Source of the DNA: Ruminiclostridium sp.
GTDB lineage: Bacteria; Bacillota; Clostridia; Oscillospirales; Ruminococcaceae
NCBI GenBank assembly: GCA_017624025.1
Contig: JAGANY010000034.1
Location: 1-38,377 of the forward strand
Direction: 5' to 3'
Length of the DNA stretch: 38,377 nt
The notes under the pieces were generated by a model. It saw nothing but the letters and a program-made list of their open reading frames with translations. It searched no databases and had not been told where the DNA came from. The stretch's first letter is position 1. The number at the start of each line of letters is the position of its first letter. Both the position numbers and the translations under genes were made by a program. Below are positions 22,101-31,253 of this stretch, one piece after another.

Positions 22101-24479
22101 ATGGCCGAAAAGAAAACGCCCGATAATAAGAGCAACCCTATAACCGCTCCTACAGATACTATGCGTCAGCGTATGTTCTTTGTGGTTTTTCTTGTTACTC
22201 TTGTTTTTGCAGGCTATATAACAGGCGTTTTATATAACGTAGCTATAAATAAATCCGAATATTACCGTTCAAAGGCAAATAACCAGCAGGTTACAAGATT
22301 TACCATTAACGCCAACCGAGGAACCATTTATGACCGTAACGGCAAGATACTTGCACAGAGTACTACGGTCTGGGACGTAATCGTAAATCCGTATCAGATA
22401 AAAACCGTTGACGCCCTCGACAATAACGGCACAGAGGACGATAAGACGGACGATAAAATCGATACAGAAAGAATAAAGTTTATTGCTGACGGAGTAGCTT
22501 CTATACTTAAGATTGACGCGGCGGAGCTTTATAACGAAATAATGGAAAGCGATATGCAGTATTATGTCGCAAAGAAAAAAATCGACCGTGAAACACAGAC
22601 GAAGCTTGAAAATTTCATACTCGAAAACGATATAAACGAATTTTCGGTATATCCTCTCGAAAACAGCAAGCGTTATTACCCCAACGACAGCCTTGCTTCA
22701 AACATTATCGGCTTTACAAACTATGACAATGACGGTATTTACGGACTTGAGGCATATTATGACGATTACCTCAAGGGCGTTGACGGTCTCGTAGAATATG
22801 CCCATGACCGAAGCGGCGAAGCTATGCCTTATGACTATGAAAAGCGTTACGAGGCAAGCGACGGAAACAGCCTTATCCTTACCGTTGACGAGGTTGTACA
22901 GCATTACCTCGAAAAAAATCTCGAAACTACCCTTACACAGCATAAGGTTGCAAACCGTGCCACAGGTATAGTTATGAACGCAAACGACGGTTCAATCGTA
23001 GCTATGGCAACGACCTCGGGATATGATTTAAATAACCCCTCTGAGCTTTCGGATTATGATAAACAGCGTCTTGTGGATCTCGAGCAGGAGCTTATTATGG
23101 ACTATGCGGCGGGAAGTATGACCGACCAGGACGCAATCAACGAGCTTATTCAGCTTGAACTCGAAGAGACCGAATCCAATATGAGAGAAACACAGTGGAA
23201 AAATAAGGCTATATCCGAGCTTTATTTCCCCGGTTCGGTATTTAAGGTAATAACCTGTGCTTCCGCTCTCGAGGAAGAGGTCATAAGCCTCGAATCAACC
23301 TTTGACTGCTATTACAAGGTTACGGTAGCGGATACAGATTTCCACTGCTGGAGCCCTATAGGACACGGACATATCAGCTTACAGGAGGCTATTACCGCAT
23401 CCTGTAACCCTGCGTTTGTAGATATCGGATTAAAGCTCGGCAGACAGCTTTTCTTCGATTATTTCCAGGCCTTCGGTTTTACCGAAAAGACAGGTATCGA
23501 CCTTCCCGGCGAGGCTTCGCCCTTATATATGCCATACGAAAGAATGGGTATAGTAGAGCTTGCGTCCTCCTCCTTCGGTCAGACCAACAAAATTACTCCT
23601 ATCCAGATGATTTGTGCCTATGCGGCGGCAATAAACGGCGGTTATCTCGTAACGCCCCACGTTGTTGATAAAATCATCGACAGCGACGGAAACGTTATAA
23701 AGACTGTCACAAAGGAAGTAAAAAGACAGGTTATAAGCGAAGAGACCTCTGAGCTTATGCGTCAAATAACAGAAAACATCGTTACAACAAACGGCGGTAC
23801 TAACGCATATATCCCCGGATACCGTATCGGCGGTAAGTCGGGTACGTCACAGAAGCTTGATGAATACAGCGAGCATAGTATGCGGTATGTGGGTTCCTTC
23901 TGTGCCTTCGCTCCCGCAAACGCTCCCGAGTACATAATGCTTGTATGTGTTGACGAGCCTCTGGGTGTTTCCTACTACGGCTCTGCCGTTGCGGCACCTG
24001 TAGTTTCCGCTGTATTCAGCGAATGTCTCGAATATTTAAGCGTTTATCCCCAGTACACAGCCGAAGAGCTTGCACAGCAGGATACAACTGTTCCTTATGT
24101 ATATGACTTTGCGATGCTTGACGCTATTGCGAAGCTTAACGAATATGGTTTAAAATACGAAATCATAGGCGACGAATCGGCAGGTATTGTCGATTATACA
24201 ACTCCCCGTGCGGCTACGAGCATACCGAAGAACGGTACGGTAGTAGTATATATGATGGGAGCAGAGGAAGAAATGGTTACTGTTCCCGACGTTACGGGAC
24301 TTACGGTAGAGGCGGCAAATCTCCGCCTTGTAAATGCAGGTTTAAATATATCTCTCGAGGGCGGTGCGGTAAATAACGCAACAGCTACCGCCGCTTCCCA
24401 GTCCATAGAAGCAGGTACGGAGGTAGAAAGAGGTACGGTTATAAGCGTAACGTTCCTTGTAACGGGAGATATTGGTTAA
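22101..24479 (+). CDS. Class B penicillin-binding protein with a PASTA domain (FtsI/SpoVD type)
   Basis: 792 residues from ATG 22101, with GGAAAGGA upstream; a TTG at 22080 is unlikely. One N-terminal membrane anchor (about 23-46), then the PBP dimerisation domain with ANRGTIYDRNG (71-81). The transpeptidase domain has S379-V-F-K382, S434-C-N436 and K579-S-G-T582. A single PASTA domain occupies the last 70 residues (from about 723). It cross-links septal or spore peptidoglycan together with the SEDS polymerase encoded downstream. Bacillus has separate pbpB and spoVD at this place. Only one gene is present here, so it may serve vegetative division. Its C-terminus abuts a repeat element. Confidence 0.93.
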   Translation: MAEKKTPDNKSNPITAPTDTMRQRMFFVVFLVTLVFAGYITGVLYNVAINKSEYYRSKANNQQVTRFTINANRGTIYDRNGKILAQSTTVWDVIVNPYQIKTVDALDNNGTEDDKTDDKIDTERIKFIADGVASILKIDAAELYNEIMESDMQYYVAKKKIDRETQTKLENFILENDINEFSVYPLENSKRYYPNDSLASNIIGFTNYDNDGIYGLEAYYDDYLKGVDGLVEYAHDRSGEAMPYDYEKRYEASDGNSLILTVDEVVQHYLEKNLETTLTQHKVANRATGIVMNANDGSIVAMATTSGYDLNNPSELSDYDKQRLVDLEQELIMDYAAGSMTDQDAINELIQLELEETESNMRETQWKNKAISELYFPGSVFKVITCASALEEEVISLESTFDCYYKVTVADTDFHCWSPIGHGHISLQEAITASCNPAFVDIGLKLGRQLFFDYFQAFGFTEKTGIDLPGEASPLYMPYERMGIVELASSSFGQTNKITPIQMICAYAAAINGGYLVTPHVVDKIIDSDGNVIKTVTKEVKRQVISEETSELMRQITENIVTTNGGTNAYIPGYRIGGKSGTSQKLDEYSEHSMRYVGSFCAFAPANAPEYIMLVCVDEPLGVSYYGSAVAAPVVSAVFSECLEYLSVYPQYTAEELAQQDTTVPYVYDFAMLDAIAKLNEYGLKYEIIGDESAGIVDYTTPRAATSIPKNGTVVVYMMGAEEEMVTVPDVTGLTVEAANLRLVNAGLNISLEGGAVNNATATAASQSIEAGTEVERGTVISVTFLVTGDIG

Positions 24480-24487
24480 ACAGGTTT

Positions 24488-24777
24488 AAGGGGCGGACTG
24501 TGGTCGCCTGATACATAATGAATAGTGAAGAGAGAATAGTGAATAGTGAATAGTTGTGGTGTCCGCCTTTGGCGGACGGATTTGAATATAATTTCAACGT
24601 ATCTTTGGGGCTACATGTGGTCGCCCTATACAGACGGATTAAATAAAGATTTTATAACTATCGGTCGACCACAGGACGCCCCTACATTAAAATCATATTT
24701 AAATCCATTGGCGAAGCCAATTCCTAAATCATTCATTCTTCATTATTCATCATTCATCCACCTTTTATCATTCATCA
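24488..24777. repeat. mosaic repeat element inside the cell-wall cluster
   Basis: It begins with a decayed arm (ggggcggactgtggtcgcc) right after the PBP stop. It continues with AT-rich end words, palindrome gtccgcctttggcggac before ggattt, two further decayed gggcgacc-type arms (near 24616 and 24663), aaatcc with ttggcgaagccaa, and closing ttcatcattcatcc-type ends. It separates the PBP gene from murE without an obvious new promoter, so transcription probably runs through it. The short reading frames in it are repeat-derived. Confidence 0.82.
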
Positions 24778-24799
24778 AAAAAAGAAAGTCGGTGAGACC

Positions 24800-26248
24800 G
24801 TGAGGTTATTTGATATTGTTTATGAAGACGAAAGAGGCGGTCTCGTTGACCGTGAAATAAATACCGTTACTGATGACACGAGAAAGCTTAGGGAGGGCGA
24901 TATCTTTATCGCAATCACAGGCAGGAATTTCGACGGGCACAGCGTATGCGGTGAAATGCTTGAAAAGGGAGCGGCGGCGGTCGTTGTTGAAAAGGACTTA
25001 GGTCTTCCGCAGCAGATTGTTGTTAAAAATTCCCGCGAGTATTACAGCGTGCTTGCTTCCCGTTACTACGGAAACCCTACGAAAAGCCTTAAGCTTATTG
25101 CTGTTACGGGTACGAACGGTAAAACCACTACCGCAAATATAATCCAGCATATTATGAACGAAACAGGGCATAAATGCGGTTATATCGGAACCTCGGGATA
25201 TGACGTTTGCGGAGAAAAAATCTATGAGGCAAGGCTTACTACTCCTTATCAGATGGATTTATACGGATATTTCAGAGAAATGGTGGATAACGGAGCGGAA
25301 TACTGTGTTATGGAGGCTTCGTCACAGGCTCTTTCACAGTATCGTTTTTCCGGCGAGCGTTTCGTATGCGGTATTTTTACAAATCTTACACAGGACCATC
25401 TCGACTGGCACGGAACAATGGAGAATTATTACAAGGCGAAAAGGTCGCTGTTTAAATTCTGTGACAACGGGATAATAAATATCGGAGATAAATGGGGTAA
25501 AAGGCTTTACGAAGAGCTTTCTTCCGCAAAATCGGGCATAAACCTCGTAACCGTTAATTCGGGAGGCTTAGCCGATTTCTTCAGCGTTAATATAAAGCTT
25601 CGTCCCGGCGGAGTTTCCTACTGGCTGTCTTCCGCTTCCGACGAAAAATCCTTCCCCGTTTCATTCCCTATGCCCGGCAGGTTCAATGTCGAAAACTCAC
25701 TTTGTGCAGTTTCGGCTTGCTGTAAGGCAGGGGCAGATATAAGGGATGTATGTAATGCCCTCGGAACAGTAAAGGGTGTATGCGGACGTTCGGAGGTTCT
25801 TTATGACGGAAAGTATGCGGTAATATGCGATTACGCACATACGGAGGACGGACTTCAGAAAATTCTTTCTACATTAAAGGAGTTCGTTAAAAACCGCCTT
25901 ATAGTCGTTTTCGGAGCGGCAGGCGAAAGAGACGCGGGAAAACGTAAGGCTATGGGCGAATGCGTAGCGGAATATGCGGATATAGCTGTTGTAACCTCGG
26001 ATAACCCCCGTTTCGAAGACCCACAGAAAATCATAGATATGGTTCTGGAGGGCTTCGAGGGTAAGGACTGTACGGTAAAAAGCTTCATCGACAGGCTTAC
26101 GGCAATAGAATATGCGGTCGGCCTCGGGGAAGAGGGAGATATAATCGCCCTTTGCGGAAAGGGCCACGAAAGCTACCAGGTTATCGGAGACGATTATATC
26201 CCATTCAGCGAACACGATATTATAAAAGAGCTTACAAAAAATATATAA
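24800..26248 (+). CDS. murE: MurE, UDP-MurNAc-L-Ala-D-Glu:meso-diaminopimelate ligase
   Basis: 482 residues, the normal length. ATP-binding loop TGTNGKTT at 103-110, the Lys to be carbamylated in YYKAK (about 212) and the C-terminal DNPR motif at 401-404. DNPR is the signature of meso-diaminopimelate specificity; lysine-type enzymes differ here. It adds the third residue of the stem peptide in the cytoplasm. The start is GTG at 24800. The sequence before it (GGTGAG) is a poor ribosome binding site and lies at the edge of a repeat, so initiation may be weak or depend on upstream translation. mraY follows after 15 bases. Confidence 0.96.
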   Translation: MRLFDIVYEDERGGLVDREINTVTDDTRKLREGDIFIAITGRNFDGHSVCGEMLEKGAAAVVVEKDLGLPQQIVVKNSREYYSVLASRYYGNPTKSLKLIAVTGTNGKTTTANIIQHIMNETGHKCGYIGTSGYDVCGEKIYEARLTTPYQMDLYGYFREMVDNGAEYCVMEASSQALSQYRFSGERFVCGIFTNLTQDHLDWHGTMENYYKAKRSLFKFCDNGIINIGDKWGKRLYEELSSAKSGINLVTVNSGGLADFFSVNIKLRPGGVSYWLSSASDEKSFPVSFPMPGRFNVENSLCAVSACCKAGADIRDVCNALGTVKGVCGRSEVLYDGKYAVICDYAHTEDGLQKILSTLKEFVKNRLIVVFGAAGERDAGKRKAMGECVAEYADIAVVTSDNPRFEDPQKIIDMVLEGFEGKDCTVKSFIDRLTAIEYAVGLGEEGDIIALCGKGHESYQVIGDDYIPFSEHDIIKELTKNI

Positions 26249-26263
26249 GGAACGGTTTAAAAT

Positions 26264-27280
26264 ATGCTTCCAACAATTCTTATAACAGCCATGATTTCTC
26301 TCGTAATAACAGGCGTACTCGGATTTTGGGTAATTCCTGCATTACGAAAGCTTAAATTCGGTCAGACTATTCTCGATATCGGCCCTATCTGGCACAAAAA
26401 GGATAAACAGGGTACGCCGACAATGGGCGGAATAATGTTTATCGTAGGCGTTTCGGTTGCTTTCGGTGCAGGGCTTTGCGTTATGCTCGCCAAGGGCATA
26501 TTTACCCTCGAGGAAAGCAACGCTATGAATATGGTGAATGCGGTCTCGGGGCTTGTAATGGCACTTCTTTTCGGTCTTATCGGCTTTATGGACGATTTCA
26601 TAAAGGTAAAGAAAAAACAGAACGAGGGTCTTACCGCTAACCAGAAGATAGTTTTACAGGTTCTCGTTATTGCGGCATATTTTACCGTAAGAGTTATAGC
26701 AGGGGACACCTCTACCGAAATAATCTTCCCCTTCCTCGGAAGCCTCGACCTCTGGTATTTCTATTATATCATTATGGGGCTTGCGATACTTTATCTTGTA
26801 AATGCCGTTAATCTTACGGACGGTATCGACGGGCTCTGTACCTCGGTAACATTCGTTTATTCTATCGTATTTATTATAATTACAGTTATGCTCAAGGCAT
26901 ACGGCCTTACGGCTCTTGCGGCGGCAACGGCAGGCGGATGCCTCGGCTTCCTTATATGGAACTTTTATCCCGCAAAGGTATTTATGGGGGATACAGGCTC
27001 TATGTTCTTCGGCGGTATAGTTGTTGCTCTCGGCTTCGGAGCCAATGCCGAGGTACTTATGGTAATTGCTTCGGCAGTCTATATCTGGGAGGCTCTTACC
27101 GTTCTTATCCAGACAACATATTTTAAGCTTACTCACGGAAAACGTTTATTCAAGATGACCCCCATTCACCACAGCTTCGAGATAAGAGGCTGGAAAGAGG
27201 TCAAGATAGTTATTGTATTCTCGCTTATTGCGGCGGCGGCAGGCACAGCGGCCGTACTCTTGACTAAGGGCATTATCTGA
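26264..27280 (+). CDS. mraY: MraY, phospho-MurNAc-pentapeptide transferase
   Basis: A 338-residue integral membrane enzyme with about ten helices that forms lipid I from UDP-MurNAc-pentapeptide and undecaprenyl phosphate. Family signatures are present: GTPTMGG near 45-51, MDDFIKV (catalytic Asp pair, about 107), NLTDGIDGL (about 187), KVFMGDTGSM (about 242) and HHSFEIRG close to the C-terminus. AAGGAACGG precedes the ATG by 9 bases. It follows murE directly, as in most Firmicutes, but murD, which normally comes next, is absent. Confidence 0.97.
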   Translation: MLPTILITAMISLVITGVLGFWVIPALRKLKFGQTILDIGPIWHKKDKQGTPTMGGIMFIVGVSVAFGAGLCVMLAKGIFTLEESNAMNMVNAVSGLVMALLFGLIGFMDDFIKVKKKQNEGLTANQKIVLQVLVIAAYFTVRVIAGDTSTEIIFPFLGSLDLWYFYYIIMGLAILYLVNAVNLTDGIDGLCTSVTFVYSIVFIIITVMLKAYGLTALAAATAGGCLGFLIWNFYPAKVFMGDTGSMFFGGIVVALGFGANAEVLMVIASAVYIWEALTVLIQTTYFKLTHGKRLFKMTPIHHSFEIRGWKEVKIVIVFSLIAAAAGTAAVLLTKGII

Positions 27281-27298
27281 TACTGAAAGGAGAACCCG

Positions 27299-28570
27299 AT
27301 GAACAGAAGACCGGAAACAGACGGAAACAGAAATATAAGGGCTGTACGCCGTCCGGCAAACGGCGGAGCGGCAGTACGCAATAATCCCCGTCCTGTACAG
27401 AAGAATGATAAAAAGAAAAAATCGGGCAGTCTCGATTTAAAACAGTTTATAAACTTCGCAATTCCTCAGAAATTCGACTTTACATTCTTTATGATAGTCG
27501 TTATTCTGCTTGCCTTCGGGCTTATTATGCTCTTTTCCGCAAGCTATGCCTCGGCAAAGTCCAGCTACGGCGACAGTATGTACTACATAAAAAGACAGCT
27601 CATATTTGCGGCTATAGGCTTCGGAGCAATGATATTCCTTTCGTTTATCGACTACCGTGTTTATTCTGTAAGACCCTTGCTTTTTATAGCGACAACAGGT
27701 GCGGTTGTCCTTATGCTTCTCGTTAAGGTTATCGGCGTAACGCTTGGCGGTGCGGAACGATGGATTGAGCTTTTCGGTATCCAGTTCCAGCCCTCGGAGC
27801 TTTTAAAAATCGTCCTTATTATGGTTATTGCGGAGTATTTCCAACGAAACTATAATAAAATGGACAGTTTTAAGAACGGCTTCTTCCCGATACTTTTACG
27901 TGTGGGCTTAGCCTGTCTCCTCGTTATCTTCCAGCCTCATCTTTCCTGTACCGTTATTATTCTTATAACAGCAATAGCTATGTTTATTATCGGCGGTGCA
28001 AAATGGCATCACCTTGCTCTCGTAGCGGTGCTTGCCGTAGCAGGTGCTTTAGCCATTTACAATCTCTTCCCGACACAGGGCTATGCTTATGTCGGTGCGA
28101 GAATCGAGAGCTGGCTTAATCCCGAAGCGGATATCCAGAAGGACACCTACCAGACCTTCCAGTCCCTCGTTACAATAGGCTCGGGAGGAATGTTCGGCTT
28201 AGGTCTCGGAAATTCCCGTCAGAAATACGGCTTTTTACCCGTAACACATAACGACTTTATCTTCTCTGTAATCTGTGAAGAGCTGGGCTTTGTAGGTGCG
28301 GTTGCACTTATACTCCTTTTCGTCGTATTCCTCTTAAGAGGCTTCTATATTGCTTCGACTGCTCCCGATAAATTCGGTATGCTCCTTTGTGCCGGAATCG
28401 TAATCCATATTACGACACAGGCACTGCTGAATATTGCCGTAGTAAGTAACGCTATACCGAATACGGGTATCTCGCTTCCGTTCATAAGCTACGGAGGCAC
28501 CGCTCTCGTCGTACAGATGGCGGAAATGGGAATCGTGCTTAATATTTCGAGAAGGGCGGCTATGGAATAA
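27299..28570 (+). CDS. ftsW: FtsW/SpoVE SEDS-family peptidoglycan polymerase
   Basis: 423 residues. A cytoplasmic N-terminal extension of about 55 residues rich in R, N, P and K precedes about ten membrane helices. The SEDS signatures are clear: LFSASYASA after the first helix, GGAERWIELFGIQFQPSELLKI-type motif around 155-175, and the C-terminal NTGISLPFISYGGTALV region (about 391-407). It polymerises glycan strands from lipid II as partner of the class B PBP encoded three genes upstream. GAAAGGAGA precedes the ATG. The stop overlaps the murG start by one base (TAATG). Confidence 0.95.
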   Translation: MNRRPETDGNRNIRAVRRPANGGAAVRNNPRPVQKNDKKKKSGSLDLKQFINFAIPQKFDFTFFMIVVILLAFGLIMLFSASYASAKSSYGDSMYYIKRQLIFAAIGFGAMIFLSFIDYRVYSVRPLLFIATTGAVVLMLLVKVIGVTLGGAERWIELFGIQFQPSELLKIVLIMVIAEYFQRNYNKMDSFKNGFFPILLRVGLACLLVIFQPHLSCTVIILITAIAMFIIGGAKWHHLALVAVLAVAGALAIYNLFPTQGYAYVGARIESWLNPEADIQKDTYQTFQSLVTIGSGGMFGLGLGNSRQKYGFLPVTHNDFIFSVICEELGFVGAVALILLFVVFLLRGFYIASTAPDKFGMLLCAGIVIHITTQALLNIAVVSNAIPNTGISLPFISYGGTALVVQMAEMGIVLNISRRAAME

Positions 28571-29694
28571 TGAGAGTAATCCTTGCGGCAGGCGGAACGG
28601 CAGGTCACATAAATCCTGCCCTCGCAATAGCAGATAAAATAAAATATGTATTTCCCGAAAGCGAAATTCTTTTCGTAGGTGCTCCCGACGGAATGGAGGC
28701 AACTCTCGTAAAAAAGGCAGGCTATAGCTTCCAATCCTTTAAAATGGCGGGGCTTCAGCGTAAGCTTTCGGTAAATAACCTTATACGAAACGCAAAGGCG
28801 GCATACTACTATATTACCGCCCGAAGCAACGCAAAAAAGCTTCTCCGTGAATTCAAGCCCGATATCGTTATCGGTACGGGCGGATATGTTTCCGCACCTG
28901 TGCTTTTAAGTGCGGCGAAGCTTGGAATAAAGACCGTTACCCACGAAAGCAACTCTCTCCCCGGTATGACGACGAAGCTTCTTTCGAAGAACGTAGATAA
29001 GGTATTCGTTGTTGACGAAGCGGCAGTTTCAAGGCTTCCCGTAAAGGAAAACGCTGTTGTTACGGGAAATCCCTTACGTAATAATATCCCCATAGAGGAA
29101 CGAGAGGAAGCGAGAAAGAAGCTTGGGCTTCCCGAAGGGCTTACGATACTTTCTTTCGGCGGTTCTCTCGGAGCGAATAAGATTACCGAAGCGGTAGTTG
29201 AGCTTTTAAAATGGGAAAACGAGGCCGGCGGTATAAACCATATCCACGGATACGGCGGAAACGGCCGTGAAATGTTCGACAGCCTTATGGAGCGTGAGGG
29301 CGTAAAGCGTACCGAGCGTATGATATTAAAGGAATATATTGATAATATGTACACCTGTATGTGTGCGGCGGATATAATCGTTTCACGTGCAGGAGCTATG
29401 ACCCTTACGGAAATAAAGGCTATAGGAAGAGCGTCTGTGCTTATCCCCTTCCCACAGGCGGCGGAAAATCACCAGTATTATAATGCTCTTTCCATAGCGG
29501 ACGCCGGTGCGGCGGTACTTATCGAGGACAAGGATTTAGAAAAGACGAAATTAAAGGAGCTTATCGAAAGCCTGTCCGAAAACAAGGAAAAAATACGCAC
29601 AATGGAAGAAAACGCAAAAAAACTCGGCACAACAAAAGCGGCCGATGTTATTGTAAGCGAGATAATTGAACTTTTAAAAATGAATAATGAATGA
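28570..29694 (+). CDS. murG: MurG, UDP-GlcNAc:undecaprenyl-PP-MurNAc-pentapeptide GlcNAc transferase
   Basis: A 374-residue GT-B glycosyltransferase making lipid II on the inner face of the membrane. N-terminal loop AAGGTAGH (residues 5-12), TGGYVS (about 98), GGSLGA (about 194) and the UDP-GlcNAc-binding SRAGAMTLTE segment (about 273) are all in place. It is coupled to ftsW by a one-base overlap. The last four codons and stop (29680-29694) fall inside the AT-rich end of a repeat element, so the natural C-terminus was probably replaced on insertion. The catalytic domains are intact. Confidence 0.96.
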   Translation: MRVILAAGGTAGHINPALAIADKIKYVFPESEILFVGAPDGMEATLVKKAGYSFQSFKMAGLQRKLSVNNLIRNAKAAYYYITARSNAKKLLREFKPDIVIGTGGYVSAPVLLSAAKLGIKTVTHESNSLPGMTTKLLSKNVDKVFVVDEAAVSRLPVKENAVVTGNPLRNNIPIEEREEARKKLGLPEGLTILSFGGSLGANKITEAVVELLKWENEAGGINHIHGYGGNGREMFDSLMEREGVKRTERMILKEYIDNMYTCMCAADIIVSRAGAMTLTEIKAIGRASVLIPFPQAAENHQYYNALSIADAGAAVLIEDKDLEKTKLKELIESLSENKEKIRTMEENAKKLGTTKAADVIVSEIIELLKMNNE

Positions 29695-29896
29695 TGAAAA
29701 ATGAATGATTAAGGTATCGCCTTACGGCGATGATTTTAAAAATGATTTCAATGTATCGTAGGGGCGACCTGTGGTCGCCCGATACAGATGGATTTGAAAA
29801 GATTTTATAAGAGGTAATCCTTTTAAATTATATTCAAATCCGTCCGCCAAAGGCGGACACCTTAATCATTCATCATTCATTCTTCATCATTCATCA
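29680..29896. repeat. mosaic repeat element between murG and murA
   Basis: Left end atgaataatgaatgatgaa provides the murG stop. It continues with palindrome tcgccttacggcga, gggcgacctgtggtcgccc (about 29762), aaatcc followed by gtccgccaaaggcggac, and right end ttaatcattcatcattc. It lacks the cacctcatc core. As with the element before murE, there is no clear promoter on the far side. Confidence 0.83.
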
Positions 29897-29899
29897 AAT

Positions 29900-29955
29900 T
29901 TATCACCTTTTTCTCAAATCTGCATATCCTGTAAAAAACGAGAAAAGGGTGATGA
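29900..29955 (+). promoter_or_regulatory. hairpin covering the murA ribosome binding site
   Basis: Left arm 29902-29915 (atcacctttttctc) pairs with right arm 29940-29953 (gagaaaagggtgat) over 14 bp with one G-U pair. Two more pairs extend it to 29900 and 29955. The right arm contains the AAAAGGGTG Shine-Dalgarno, and the ATG starts 1 base after the extended stem. Loop of about 24 bases. Folding would block murA initiation, so this is a strong candidate for a cis-acting translational switch. Confidence 0.7.
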
Positions 29956-29956
29956 T

Positions 29957-31228
29957 ATGTCAGCTCGTCAGGCTATTTCTGTCCGTGGCGGAAGGACTTT
30001 AGAGGGCGAAATCGTTATACAGGGTGCAAAAAACAGTGCTTTGCCCATTCTGGCGGCATCGGTGCTCTGTAAAACAGAGGTAACGCTTTATAATTGTCCG
30101 AGACTTACGGATTGCGACGCGGCTATGCGGATACTTACAACCATAGGCTGTTCCTGTAAACGAGAGGGAAACGTTGTTTCGATAAATCCCTCGGTCGTTT
30201 CGGCAACAGAAATTCCTTCCTCTCTTATGAGAGAGATGAGGTCGTCGGTTATTTTTTCGGGTGCCCTGCTTGGACGGGAGAAAAGATGCCGTTTAAGCTT
30301 TCCGGGAGGCTGTGAGATAGGGGCAAGACCTATCGATTATCATATCGCCGCCTTTAAGAAAATGGGCGTTTCGGTACAGGATGAACACGGCTACCTTAAT
30401 TTAACGGCACAGAAACTTTCGGGTGCGGTAATCGTGCTTCCTATGCCTTCGGTAGGGGCAACGGAGAATATTATGCTTGCCGCTGTGCTTGCGAAGGGCG
30501 TTACAGAGATACATAATGCCGCAAGAGAGCCCGAAATAGTTGACCTTGCGGAATTTCTCATAAAATGCGGAGCAAAAATCTCGGGAGCAGGTACAGAGCT
30601 CATAGTCATAGAGGGCGTAAAGGAGCTTTACGGCTGTGACTATACGGTTATGCCCGACAGAATTGCGGCGGCAACCTATCTCTGTGCAGGAGCGGTTACG
30701 AGAGGCGAGCTTGTGCTCGCTAAAGCAGATTATAATTCCTTAAGACCTGTAATTTCCGTGCTTGAACAAATGGGCGTAAGTATTTACGGCTACGGCGGAA
30801 ATTATATCTATATAAACGCAAAAAAGACCCTTAAAGCGCCGCCTATGATAAGAACGGCGGTTCATCCCGGTTTTCCCACTGACGCACAGCCTGTACTTAT
30901 GGCACTTTGTATGACGGCGGAGGGAACTACGGTTTTTTCGGAAACTATTTTCGAGAACCGTTACCGCCACGTAAGCGAGCTTACAAGATTAGGCGGCAAG
31001 ATAAACGTAGAGGGAAGAGTTGCTGTGGTAGAGGGCGTTCCGAAGCTTTCGGGTGCGGAGCTTATGGCTACGGATTTACGGGGCGGAGCGGCTATGGTAG
31101 TGGCGGCACTCTTTGCCGACGGGGTAACGAGGGTAGGAAATGCCTCGTATATCTATCGAGGCTACGAGGATATTGAGGAACGGCTCAGAAGCGTAGGAGC
31201 CGATATAAGAACTGTGCAGGTTCATTAA
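29957..31228 (+). CDS. murA: MurA, UDP-N-acetylglucosamine 1-carboxyvinyltransferase
   Basis: 423 residues, the typical size of this two-domain EPT fold. KNS at residues 25-27 and the catalytic Cys in PGGCEIGARP (Cys 119) are present, so the enzyme should be of the fosfomycin-sensitive type. It performs the committed step of peptidoglycan synthesis: enolpyruvyl transfer from phosphoenolpyruvate. The ribosome binding site AAAAGGGTG lies inside a long hairpin. Finding murA inside the division cluster between murG and ftsQ is less common than murB there, though seen in some Clostridia. ftsQ follows after 25 bases. Confidence 0.96.
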   Translation: MSARQAISVRGGRTLEGEIVIQGAKNSALPILAASVLCKTEVTLYNCPRLTDCDAAMRILTTIGCSCKREGNVVSINPSVVSATEIPSSLMREMRSSVIFSGALLGREKRCRLSFPGGCEIGARPIDYHIAAFKKMGVSVQDEHGYLNLTAQKLSGAVIVLPMPSVGATENIMLAAVLAKGVTEIHNAAREPEIVDLAEFLIKCGAKISGAGTELIVIEGVKELYGCDYTVMPDRIAAATYLCAGAVTRGELVLAKADYNSLRPVISVLEQMGVSIYGYGGNYIYINAKKTLKAPPMIRTAVHPGFPTDAQPVLMALCMTAEGTTVFSETIFENRYRHVSELTRLGGKINVEGRVAVVEGVPKLSGAELMATDLRGGAAMVVAALFADGVTRVGNASYIYRGYEDIEERLRSVGADIRTVQVH

Positions 31229-31253
31229 AGTATATTACGGAAGGACTGATAAA

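Noticed and set aside
24546-24803. 85-codon frame before murE
   Set aside because: It consists of repeat-element sequence and ends in the murE start. Similar frames occur in the other copies (for example 33871-34110).
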